A stretch of DNA of 5,102 bases from Bacillota bacterium (lineage in GTDB: Bacteria; Bacillota; Clostridia; Acetivibrionales; DSM-1351). Under the pieces are notes generated by a model. That model searched no databases. It was given only the letters and a program-made list of their open reading frames with translations, and was not told the DNA's origin. Positions 1 to 5,046 of this stretch are shown in pieces; within the stretch, counting starts at the first letter, position 1, and each line of letters starts with the position of its first letter. The position numbers were made by a program, and so were the translations under genes. Location of the stretch: contig JAEZFR010000190.1 of assembly GCA_023417285.1 (NCBI GenBank), positions 1 through 5,102 on the forward strand. The letters are read 5' to 3'.

Positions 1-2
1 TA

Positions 3-77
3 GCTGCACAGAGTTGTACCTTTCAAATATACGGAGACGGTTATAGCACGTTTGATATTGCAGCTAGACTAATTTGA
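3..77 (+). CDS. Possible 3' end of an upstream gene (partial, unidentified)
   Basis: One frame is open from the left edge of the window to a TGA at 75-77, whose last two bases overlap the fabG ribosome binding site. It would encode about 24 residues ending in DIAARLI. Such tight spacing to fabG is what an operon neighbour would show, and in clostridia fabD or another fatty-acid gene is often found here. The residues do not look to me like the usual FabD C-terminus and I cannot assign a family. A second frame (4-72) is also open, so this may simply be non-coding leader. Very uncertain. Confidence 0.15.
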   Translation, partial: AAQSCTFQIYGDGYSTFDIAARLI

Positions 78-82
78 GGAGG
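77..82 (+). promoter_or_regulatory. Ribosome binding site of fabG
   Basis: AGGAGG, 7 nt ahead of the ATG at 90. It fixes the fabG start, and the residues that follow lead directly into the Rossmann fold as expected. Confidence 0.85.
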
Positions 83-89
83 AGACAGT

Positions 90-827
90 ATGCAACTTAA
101 AGGAAGAACTGCCATTGTCACTGGTTCTTCAAGAGGAATTGGCAAGGCAATTGCTATAAAGCTTGGAAACCTCGGTGCAAATGTAGTGCTTAATGCCACC
201 TCTGATACTGTTTATAAGACAGGTGAAGAGCTAGAAGAAATGGGCATAAAGGTTGCTTGTCATGTTGGAGATATTTCTAAGGCGGAAAATGTTAAAAGCC
301 TTATATCAACAGCCCTTGAAACCTTTGGTGGCATTGATATTTTAGTAAATAATGCAGGAATCACCAGAGATAAACCTATGGCTTTAATGTCTGAGGAGGA
401 TTGGGATACCGTTCTTGATGTTAACCTTAAAAGTGCATTCTTATGCACTAAGGCAGCTGCTAAGGTTATGATGAAGAAACGCTATGGAAGGATAGTAAAT
501 ATCTCTTCTGTTGCTGGTGCGTATGGCAATCCTGGGCAGGCTAATTATTCTGCTTCAAAGGCAGGACTAATTGGCCTTACAAAGACAACAGCCAAAGAAT
601 TTGCGGCAAGAGCTATTACTTGCAATGTTGTAACACCCGGACTAATAGAAAGTAACATGACGGAAATATTACCTGACGACTTGAAGCAAAAGTACTTGGA
701 AAAGATTGCGCTTGGAAGGTTTGGGACGCCAGAAGAAGTTGCAAACGTAGTAGCTTTCCTGTCATCAGAAGAATCCGCTTATGTAACGGGCCAAGTAATA
801 GATATTGACGGTGGATTGGTAATGTAA
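90..827 (+). CDS. fabG: 3-oxoacyl-[acyl-carrier-protein] reductase FabG
   Basis: This is the NADPH-dependent reductase that converts 3-oxoacyl-ACP to (3R)-3-hydroxyacyl-ACP, the first reduction of each round of type II fatty-acid elongation in the cytoplasm. The 245-residue protein is a classical short-chain dehydrogenase of normal length for FabG. Visible motifs are the glycine-rich cofactor loop TGSSRGIG (11-18), NNAG (87-90), and the catalytic tetrad Asn112, Ser140, Tyr153 and Lys157 in the YSASK context. PG follows at 183-184, and the C-terminus ends in the usual DGG-x-V-M tail (240-245). Arg15 and the residues after the second strand (NATS, 35-38) fit NADPH preference. The run QANYSASKAG is typical of true FabG rather than a general short-chain dehydrogenase, and the neighbours acpP and fabF support this. 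No terminator is evident between it and acpP, so some read-through into acpP is expected. Confidence 0.95.
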   Translation: MQLKGRTAIVTGSSRGIGKAIAIKLGNLGANVVLNATSDTVYKTGEELEEMGIKVACHVGDISKAENVKSLISTALETFGGIDILVNNAGITRDKPMALMSEEDWDTVLDVNLKSAFLCTKAAAKVMMKKRYGRIVNISSVAGAYGNPGQANYSASKAGLIGLTKTTAKEFAARAITCNVVTPGLIESNMTEILPDDLKQKYLEKIALGRFGTPEEVANVVAFLSSEESAYVTGQVIDIDGGLVM

Positions 828-848
828 TAATATATGTTTTGGGTGACC

Positions 849-877
849 TTATAAAACTGGTCGTTCAGGCTTATAAT
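849..877 (+). promoter_or_regulatory. Possible sigma-A promoter for acpP
   Basis: A perfect -10 hexamer TATAAT lies at 872-877 in the 93-bp gap between fabG and acpP. At a 17-nt spacing the -35 position (849-854) reads TTATAA, only a partial match to TTGACA. The -10 sequence also lies in a 7-bp direct repeat, CTTATAA at 848-854 and 870-876, exactly 22 bp apart. ACP is needed in large amounts and a separate acpP promoter is known in other bacteria, so this is plausible. However, TATAAT occurs often by chance in AT-rich DNA. Confidence 0.35.
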
Positions 878-906
878 ATTATATAAATACAAAAACCATC
901 CTTTGG

Positions 907-916
907 AAGGAGGTGA
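907..916 (+). promoter_or_regulatory. Strong ribosome binding site of acpP
   Basis: AAGGAGGTGA is a near-complete match to the anti-Shine-Dalgarno complement, with its AGGAGG core 7 nt from the ATG at 921. It decides the start: a TTG at 903 extends the frame by six residues but lies just 5' of, and reads through, the binding site itself, so it is not a credible start. Confidence 0.85.
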
Positions 917-920
917 ATAT

Positions 921-1148
921 ATGGTTTTCGAAAAGGTTAAGAAGTTAATTGTTGAGCAATTAGGCGTTGAAGAAGACGATATAACTATGGAAGCTTCTTT
1001 CATAGATGATCTTGGAGCTGACTCACTTGATATAGTAGAATTGATTATGGCTTTAGAAGAGGAATTCAATCTTGAAATTCCAGATAGTGAAGCTGAAAAG
1101 ATTACTACAGTTGGCGATGCTGTTGAGTACATTAAGAATAATGCATAA
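921..1148 (+). CDS. acpP: Acyl carrier protein
   Basis: This small acidic cytoplasmic protein carries growing acyl chains as thioesters on a 4'-phosphopantetheine arm and is the shared substrate carrier for FabG and FabF. The 75-residue protein has the conserved attachment site DSL at 34-36 inside LGADSLDIVEL, so Ser35 is the modified residue after action of a holo-ACP synthase. The acidic recognition helix II (residues 36-50, ending EEEF) is intact, as are the helix III region (IPDSEAEK) and C-terminal helix. Length and sequence are typical of fatty-acid ACP rather than a polyketide or D-alanine carrier, and the position between fabG and fabF agrees. The ATG at 921 is chosen for its very strong ribosome binding site. 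Flanking promoter-like and terminator signals suggest that its level may be set separately from the neighbouring enzymes. Confidence 0.96.
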   Translation: MVFEKVKKLIVEQLGVEEDDITMEASFIDDLGADSLDIVELIMALEEEFNLEIPDSEAEKITTVGDAVEYIKNNA

Positions 1149-1159
1149 TATCTGCATAC

Positions 1160-1191
1160 AAAAAAAGTCCCTTAAATTAGGGACTTTTTTT
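1160..1191 (+). terminator. Intrinsic terminator after acpP
   Basis: An inverted repeat with core AGTCCCT (1166-1172) and AGGGACT (1179-1185) encloses a 6-nt loop. Flanking A7 (1160-1166) and T7 (1185-1191) runs extend the stem to 13 bp and supply the U-tract. The symmetry means it could also act on transcripts from the other strand. It starts 11 bp after the acpP stop and separates acpP from fabF, so fabF depends either on read-through or on a promoter between 1192 and 1254. Confidence 0.85.
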
Positions 1192-1254
1192 ATTCCTTTC
1201 AAATCATATCCTATTAGACCTAAAAACTAAATTAAAATATATCAAATATCCTTC

Positions 1255-1261
1255 AAGGAGG
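1255..1261 (+). promoter_or_regulatory. Ribosome binding site of fabF
   Basis: AAGGAGG, 8 nt ahead of the ATG at 1270, confirms the fabF start. Confidence 0.85.
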
Positions 1262-1269
1262 TTTATTAA

Positions 1270-2502
1270 ATGAAAAGAAGAGTAGTTATTACAGGTGCGG
1301 GCGTTGTATCCTCACTTGGGTTAGGCCTGAATCAATTCTGGGGAGCTATAAAAGAAGGCAAAAATGGCATTAGCGAGGTAACTAGAATTGATGTTTCCAA
1401 TCTTCCAACAAAGGTAGCAGCAGAGATTAAGGAATTTGATGCTACACAGTTTATGGACAAAAAAGAAGCTAGAAGAATGGACCGATACAATCAGTTTGCT
1501 ATGGCTGCTGCAAAAATGGCCGTTGAGAGTGCAAATCTCGATTTGGACAGTCTTAACAGAGATATGTGCGGTGTTATAGTAGGCTCAGGCATTGGAGGCA
1601 TGGAAACCTTTGAGGACCAACACACTACTTGTTTGAACAAGGGTGTAGGAAGAGTAAGCCCATTCTTTATTCCTATGATGATTGCAAATATGGCATCAGG
1701 AAGAATAGCTATTGAATATGGCTTTAAAGGCTTTAATGAATGTGTAGTTACAGCTTGCGCGACAGGAAATAATGCTATAGGCGATGCTTTCAAGGTAATT
1801 CAGCGCGGCGATGCTGATGTGATGATATCAGGCGGAGCAGAAGCATGCGTGACAACAATGAGCTTTGCAGGCTTCTGCAGCATGGGTGCTATGAGTACAA
1901 ATCCAGACCCTGCTACAGCTTGCAGACCTTTTGACAAGGACAGAGATGGCTTTGTAATGGGTGAAGGCTCAGGAATCCTGATATTGGAGGAGCTTGAGCA
2001 TGCTCAGAAGAGAGGCGCTAATATTTTAGCAGAAGTAGTTGGCTATGGCTGTACCTGTGATGCATACCATATTACAGCACCTCATCCCGAGGGAGACGGC
2101 GGAACCAGGTCAATGCGTATGGCTATTAATGATGCAGGTATTGATGCAAAAGAAATCGGCTATGTAAATGCACATGGTACTTCAACTCCCCTAAACGACC
2201 CTACAGAGGTTAATGTTGTAAAGAATGTTTTTGGAGACCATGTCAAGAATATTGCTATGTCCTCTACTAAGTCAATGACAGGACATCTTCTGGGTGCTGC
2301 TGGCGCTATTGAAGCAATAGTTACTGCAATGGCTCTCAAGGAAGGATTCCTACCACCAACAATCAACGTTGTTAATCAGGACGAAAATTGTGATATTGAT
2401 TGTGTTGCAAATGTAGGAAGAAGTGCTGATATCAAGTATGCACTTTCAAATACACTTGGGTTTGGTGGCCATAACGCAACATTGTGCTTAAAAAAGTTCT
2501 AG
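1270..2502 (+). CDS. fabF: 3-oxoacyl-[acyl-carrier-protein] synthase II FabF
   Basis: This is the elongating condensing enzyme: it takes an acyl group from acyl-ACP onto its active-site cysteine and condenses it with malonyl-ACP, releasing CO2 and giving 3-oxoacyl-ACP, the substrate of FabG. The 410-residue protein matches the usual length of about 411-413. The thiolase-fold catalytic triad is complete: Cys163 in TACATG, His302 in AHGTSTP (301-307) and His339 in KSMTGH (334-339), with Lys334 also present. The gating loop LGFGG with Phe398 is at 396-400. Ile108 in VGSGIGG occupies the pocket position familiar from E. coli FabF. The start MKRRVVITGAG is typical. FabF rather than FabB is called from the overall sequence and because Firmicutes generally carry FabF. 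The gene lies behind the acpP terminator and ends 48 bp before a second strong terminator, so it may form its own transcript. Confidence 0.95.
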   Translation: MKRRVVITGAGVVSSLGLGLNQFWGAIKEGKNGISEVTRIDVSNLPTKVAAEIKEFDATQFMDKKEARRMDRYNQFAMAAAKMAVESANLDLDSLNRDMCGVIVGSGIGGMETFEDQHTTCLNKGVGRVSPFFIPMMIANMASGRIAIEYGFKGFNECVVTACATGNNAIGDAFKVIQRGDADVMISGGAEACVTTMSFAGFCSMGAMSTNPDPATACRPFDKDRDGFVMGEGSGILILEELEHAQKRGANILAEVVGYGCTCDAYHITAPHPEGDGGTRSMRMAINDAGIDAKEIGYVNAHGTSTPLNDPTEVNVVKNVFGDHVKNIAMSSTKSMTGHLLGAAGAIEAIVTAMALKEGFLPPTINVVNQDENCDIDCVANVGRSADIKYALSNTLGFGGHNATLCLKKF

Positions 2503-2550
2503 CATCTTGTGTAATTATTGGTTGATGATAATAGAATATAGGTATAAAAT

Positions 2551-2584
2551 AATAAGGCGGACATTATTCCGCCTTATTTTTTTT
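2551..2584 (+). terminator. Strong intrinsic terminator after fabF
   Basis: A perfect 11-bp stem, AATAAGGCGGA (2551-2561) with TCCGCCTTATT (2568-2578), encloses a 6-nt loop and is followed by an uninterrupted run of eight T residues (2577-2584). It closes the fatty-acid cluster and separates it from rnc. Confidence 0.92.
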
Positions 2585-2589
2585 GCATG

Positions 2590-2675
2590 ATACTCAATGT
2601 TGATTTTCAATGTATAAAATACTCATTGTGATTTTCAACGTATATAATACTCAATGTTGATTCTTAATGTATATA
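2590..2675 (+). repeat. Three tandem 28-29 bp repeats (first half of the intergenic array)
   Basis: Three head-to-tail units, 2590-2618, 2619-2646 and 2647-2675, each begin ATACTCA and end near GTATA(A/T)A. They differ from one another at only a few positions. Each unit contains two copies of a heptamer close to TCAATGT, starting at 2594 and 2607, 2623 and 2635, and 2651 and 2664. No coding frame or hairpin explains them. They begin six bases after the fabF terminator T-tract. Function is unknown. Confidence 0.8.
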
Positions 2676-2678
2676 ATG

Positions 2679-2756
2679 CTTAATGTTTTACACTGGACGT
2701 TTTACTTAATGGTTTACACTATAAGTTAATCTTAATGTTTTACTACTAATGTTAGT
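2679..2756 (+). repeat. Three tandem 26-bp repeats (second half of the intergenic array)
   Basis: The motif CTTAATGTTTTAC recurs at 2679-2691, 2705-2717 (one mismatch, CTTAATGG) and 2731-2743, exactly 26 bp apart. The first two copies extend to a shared TTTACACT. The 3' half of each unit is more diverged but keeps a second degraded heptamer (for example GGACGTT near 2695 and CTAATGT at 2746-2752). The heptamer core continues that of the preceding 28-29 bp units with T replacing the C, so both halves look like one array that has changed its period. Function is unknown; it could be a decayed insertion-sequence end, a protein-binding array or a simple minisatellite. Confidence 0.75.
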
Positions 2757-2771
2757 TACTGTAGATTTGGA

Positions 2772-2777
2772 TACAAT
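2772..2777 (+). promoter_or_regulatory. Weak candidate -10 element for rnc
   Basis: TACAAT, one mismatch from TATAAT, lies 84 bp ahead of the chosen rnc start and just beyond the repeat array. No good -35 hexamer is visible at 16-18 nt. A promoter is needed somewhere here, because a strong terminator stands between fabF and rnc, and this is the best candidate seen. Confidence 0.25.
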
Positions 2778-2833
2778 AAATATAGGGTTTGAGATAAGAT
2801 TGCAACAAGATTGCTAAAAAGTCTTTTAAAACA

Positions 2834-2844
2834 AGAAAGGATGT
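2834..2844 (+). promoter_or_regulatory. Probable ribosome binding site of rnc
   Basis: AGAAAGGATGT differs by a single base from AGAAAGGAGGT, the full complement of the 16S rRNA tail. Its core AGGATG ends 12 nt ahead of the ATG at 2856, slightly long but usable. The ATG at 2841 lies inside this element and so cannot be served by it. Confidence 0.5.
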
Positions 2845-2855
2845 ACTTTTCCATA

Positions 2856-3560
2856 ATGGTAAACAATGATAAGCTTGCGCAAAATGCTGCTCTGCTGGAG
2901 GGAAAAATTCAATATAGCTTTAAAAATAAGGAGCACATATACACAGCTATAACCCATAGCTCATTTGCTAATGAAAAAAGGATGAAAAATCCTAGGTACA
3001 ATGAAAGAATAGAGTTTTTAGGAGACTCGGTGCTAGGTCTTGTAATAAGTGAATATCTCTACAAGATGTACCCCAACTTACCAGAAGGTGTACTCACCAT
3101 AACACGTTCAAAAATTGTGTGTGAGAATTCTTTAGCAAAGTGTGCAAATGATATTGAGCTTGGAAGGTTTTTGATGCTAGGACGGGGAGAAGAGCAGTCG
3201 GGCGGCAGAAAGAAGCTTTCAATATTGTCGGACGCATTTGAAGCCTTGCTTGGGGCACTTTATCTGGACGGGGGCTTCGAATTGGCAAAAGTCTTCATTT
3301 TGAAATACATGGAGAATATTATTAGAAACTGTGTTGAAGGTAAGGTGTTTTATGATTTTAAGACACAGCTTCAGGAAACAGTACAAAAAAAGAGTGATCA
3401 GACTATAGCATACAAGCTGGTGGAGGAGAGCGGCCCCGACCACAACAAAACGTTTGTGTCGCAGGTTTATATAAACAATGAGGTATTTGGCACAGGGGCT
3501 GGGCATTCCAAAAAGGAATCAGAGCAAAATGCTGCAAAAAATGCACTGGAGCATATGTAG
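2856..3560 (+). CDS. rnc: Ribonuclease III
   Basis: This double-strand-specific endoribonuclease matures rRNA precursors and cuts structured mRNAs and antisense duplexes, acting as a cytoplasmic homodimer with Mg2+. From the ATG at 2856 it has 234 residues, close to the usual size. The N-terminal nuclease domain (about 11-155) carries the signature NERIEFLGDSVL (49-60). The metal-binding and catalytic acids are Glu50, Glu53, Asp57, Glu77, Asp126 and Glu129, all present. The C-terminal double-stranded RNA-binding domain (about 167-234) shows the expected QLQE start, GPDHNKTF (193-200) and GxGxSKKESEQNAAKNAL. The frame stays open upstream through ATG 2841 to TTG 2811, which would add 5 or 15 residues, but neither has a good ribosome binding site. 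One family position is unusual: the EG(D/E)L motif after the signature reads EGVL (77-80). A radical SAM gene follows; smc, a common neighbour of rnc, does not appear. Confidence 0.95.
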   Translation: MVNNDKLAQNAALLEGKIQYSFKNKEHIYTAITHSSFANEKRMKNPRYNERIEFLGDSVLGLVISEYLYKMYPNLPEGVLTITRSKIVCENSLAKCANDIELGRFLMLGRGEEQSGGRKKLSILSDAFEALLGALYLDGGFELAKVFILKYMENIIRNCVEGKVFYDFKTQLQETVQKKSDQTIAYKLVEESGPDHNKTFVSQVYINNEVFGTGAGHSKKESEQNAAKNALEHM

Positions 3561-3562
3561 AA

Positions 3563-3576
3563 TTAGCGTACGCTAA
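3563..3576. repeat. Perfect 14-bp palindrome between rnc and the radical SAM gene
   Basis: TTAGCGTACGCTAA is fully self-complementary and starts two bases after the rnc stop codon. As DNA it has the shape of a dimeric repressor site. As RNA it could form only a short hairpin (5-bp stem, GTAC loop). It has no T-tract directly behind it, so it is not a standard terminator. Role unknown. Confidence 0.6.
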
Positions 3577-3588
3577 ATAATTATTTCT

Positions 3589-4632
3589 ATGATAGTGCAA
3601 ATCTACAAGGAGTGGTTAAATATTAAAAAACACATAGTAATACCTGTATTTGTACCACATAAGGGCTGCCCTTTTGATTGTATATTCTGCAATCAAAAAA
3701 CCATTAGCGGACAAGTTAAAGAGGCTAGTGAACAGGAAATTTGTGAAAATATAGAAAGCTATTTAAGTGGTTCGGGAGATGCCTTTGTTGAAATAGGCTT
3801 TTACGGTGGGAGCTTTACAGGAATTCCAAAAGAAGAGCAGATTAGGTATCTTGAAATAGGCAACAGTTATATACAATCTGGCAGGGTAAAGGCATTAAGA
3901 CTTTCAACAAGACCAGATTATATTAATGAAGAAATACTGGAACTACTCAAAAAGTATGGCGTAAAAACTATCGAACTGGGCGTGCAGAGCCTGCATGATG
4001 ATGTACTCAGAATTACTTTCAGAGGCCATAGTAGTGAGGTTGTAACATATTCTTCGCATTTAATCAAAAAATATGGTTTTACACTAGGAATCCAGACAAT
4101 GATAGGCTTACCTGGTGATACTAGAGATAAAGCCATAGAAACTGCAAAAAGGGTTATAGAATTAAAACCTGATATCGTAAGAATTTATCCAACCCTGGTT
4201 ATTACCAATACTTATCTTGAAAAGCTTTACCACAGTGGGAAATATTGTCCTTTGTCTTTAGAAGAAGCTGTAGATCTGAGCGCTGAGTTGCTCGAAATGT
4301 ATCAAGCTAATAAAATAAATGTAATAAGGATCGGCCTTCAGCCAACGGAAAATATCAGTGAGAGCGGTGAAGTAGTGGCAGGCCCATTCCATGCTGCATT
4401 TCGTCAATTGGTAGAATCAAGAAATATTTTTAAAAAAATGTGCAGATATATCGAAAGTTATAGCTTAAATGACTGTAAAAATATAGCTATTTTCTGTAGT
4501 CCCAGGTTGGTATCTGATGTTGTAGGTCAAAAGAGAATTAATATAGAAAAGCTAAAGCAAAAATATGGCTTTATTTCTGTTAAAATTGTTCAATATAATA
4601 CCGAAAAACTGTTTAGTATTTCCAAAATATAA
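3589..4632 (+). CDS. Elp3-like radical SAM protein without acetyltransferase domain, function unknown
   Basis: A radical S-adenosylmethionine enzyme of 347 residues from the ATG at 3589. The cluster motif CPFDCIFC supplies Cys27, Cys31 and Cys34 (CxxxCxxC) to bind a [4Fe-4S] cluster that cleaves SAM. Further landmarks are YGGSFTGIP (72-80, SAM-binding glycines), RLSTRPDY (104-111), ELGVQS (129-134), IGLPGDT (172-178) and VRIYPT (197-202). The C-terminal stretch GPFHAAFRQLVESR (265-278) is typical of the Elp3-related bacterial family. In true Elp3 this core joins a GNAT acetyltransferase domain to modify wobble uridine of tRNA; no such domain fits in the remaining 69 residues, so the reaction cannot be assigned. 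The start is doubtful: no ribosome binding site precedes 3589, whereas AAGGAG (3607-3612) sits 9 nt ahead of an in-frame ATT at 3622. That start would give 336 residues beginning MKKHIVIPVFVPH, which fits the family N-terminus as I recall it. The ATG is kept because ATT starts are rare. Confidence 0.88.
   Translation: MIVQIYKEWLNIKKHIVIPVFVPHKGCPFDCIFCNQKTISGQVKEASEQEICENIESYLSGSGDAFVEIGFYGGSFTGIPKEEQIRYLEIGNSYIQSGRVKALRLSTRPDYINEEILELLKKYGVKTIELGVQSLHDDVLRITFRGHSSEVVTYSSHLIKKYGFTLGIQTMIGLPGDTRDKAIETAKRVIELKPDIVRIYPTLVITNTYLEKLYHSGKYCPLSLEEAVDLSAELLEMYQANKINVIRIGLQPTENISESGEVVAGPFHAAFRQLVESRNIFKKMCRYIESYSLNDCKNIAIFCSPRLVSDVVGQKRINIEKLKQKYGFISVKIVQYNTEKLFSISKI
3607..3612 (+). promoter_or_regulatory. 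Ribosome binding site inside the 5' end of the radical SAM frame
   Basis: AAGGAG followed by TGG, close to the ideal AAGGAGGTG, lies 18 nt inside the ATG-bounded frame. The only in-frame codon at a usable distance that can initiate is ATT at 3622 (9 nt spacing). The upstream ATG 3589 and GTG 3595 have no Shine-Dalgarno sequence. This element therefore argues for an AUU start. Confidence 0.55.
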
Positions 4633-4659
4633 AAAAGTGCAAAATCCTAAATGTAAAAA

Positions 4660-4686
4660 GAAGGAATTTGGTGGAAAATATAGAAT
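4660..4686 (+). promoter_or_regulatory. Sigma-H promoter for spoVS
   Basis: The -35 region GAAGGAATT (4660-4668) fits RnAGGAWWW and the -10 region ATAGAAT (4680-4686) fits RnnGAAT, separated by 11 nt. These match the Bacillus sigma-H consensus at every defined position. spoVS of B. subtilis is known to be transcribed by sigma-H, so consensus and gene agree. Transcription would start near 4693, giving a leader of about 50 nt that is AT-rich and contains T-runs. The in-frame ATG at 4696 would then lie almost at the transcript end, supporting 4744 as the true start. Confidence 0.8.
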
Positions 4687-4730
4687 ATAAACCATATGCT
4701 TGTTATATATTTTTTTATTTTGCTATTTTT

Positions 4731-4736
4731 AGGAGG
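4731..4736 (+). promoter_or_regulatory. Ribosome binding site of spoVS
   Basis: AGGAGG, 7 nt ahead of ATG 4744. It selects this start over ATG 4696, which has no such site and would add a hydrophobic 16-residue stretch foreign to the SpoVS family. Confidence 0.88.
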
Positions 4737-4743
4737 ATGTTTT

Positions 4744-5004
4744 ATGGAGGTACTAAAGGTTTCAGCTAATTCACAGCCTAAATCTGTTGCAGGAGCTTTA
4801 GCAGCAGTGCTGCGTGATAACAATTACGCAGAAATACAGGCAGTTGGTGCGGGGGCAGTAAATCAGGCAGTCAAAGCAATAGCTATTACTAGAGGCTTTG
4901 TTGCACCAAATGGCATAGATTTGGTAGCGGTTCCTGCATTCGCAGAAGTAAGCATTGACGGAGAAGAGAGGACAGCTATTAAGTTCTATATACAACCTCG
5001 TTAG
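4744..5004 (+). CDS. spoVS: Stage V sporulation protein S
   Basis: A small, highly conserved cytoplasmic protein of endospore formers. In B. subtilis, loss of SpoVS blocks sporulation at about stage V (coat and cortex formation), and it also affects septation; its fold is related to Alba nucleic-acid-binding proteins, but its molecular job is not settled. From ATG 4744 it is 86 residues, the same length as the Bacillus protein. It carries the family hallmarks MEVLKVSANSQPKSVAGALA at the N-terminus, a central QAVGAGAVNQAVKAIAI (31-47), RGFVAPNGIDL (49-59) and IDGEERTAIKF near the C-terminus. The frame extends upstream to ATG 4696, but the added residues (MLVIYFFILLFLGGCF) are encoded by the AT-rich leader and the ribosome binding site itself, so they are not real protein and not a signal peptide. 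A well-matched sigma-H promoter directly upstream indicates expression at the onset of sporulation, separate from rnc and the radical SAM gene. Confidence 0.97.
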   Translation: MEVLKVSANSQPKSVAGALAAVLRDNNYAEIQAVGAGAVNQAVKAIAITRGFVAPNGIDLVAVPAFAEVSIDGEERTAIKFYIQPR

Positions 5005-5046
5005 TCTTAAACAAAGAAGAAAGCTTTTATGATGATTCTAATCAAA

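Noticed and set aside
45..65. TTTGATATTG near the left edge, reminiscent of the fatty-acid regulator FabT site.
   Set aside because: Only half of the palindrome is present and it is within a possible upstream coding end; not enough to call an operator.
903..920. Upstream TTG start extending acpP by six residues.
   Set aside because: The TTG immediately precedes, and the added codons read through, the ribosome binding site that serves ATG 921, and ACPs normally begin at the later methionine.
779..1132. Long open frame on the minus strand opposite acpP, and similar minus-strand frames opposite fabG, fabF, rnc, the radical SAM gene and spoVS.
   Set aside because: They lie opposite strongly recognised genes, show no family resemblance, and are expected as shadows of coding DNA.
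1214..1243. Candidate fabF promoter with TTAGAC (1214-1219) and TATATC (1238-1243).
   Set aside because: The -35 box matches TTGACA at only two positions and the -10 at four, in AT-rich DNA where such pairs arise by chance. A promoter is possible here after the acpP terminator but this one cannot be supported.
2590..2756. CRISPR array as an explanation of the intergenic repeats.
   Set aside because: The units are directly adjoining with no unique spacers, are degenerate, and no cas gene is present.
4684..4717. AATATAA...TTATAT followed by a T-run in the spoVS leader as a terminator or attenuator.
   Set aside because: The stem would be purely A-T and imperfect, so it would be too weak, and the T-run is explained by general AT-richness.
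4696..4743. N-terminal hydrophobic extension of SpoVS (MLVIYFF...) resembling a signal or membrane segment.
   Set aside because: It is translated from the AT-rich leader and the ribosome binding site; the predicted sigma-H transcript would start almost at this ATG, and SpoVS proteins are 86 residues starting at 4744.
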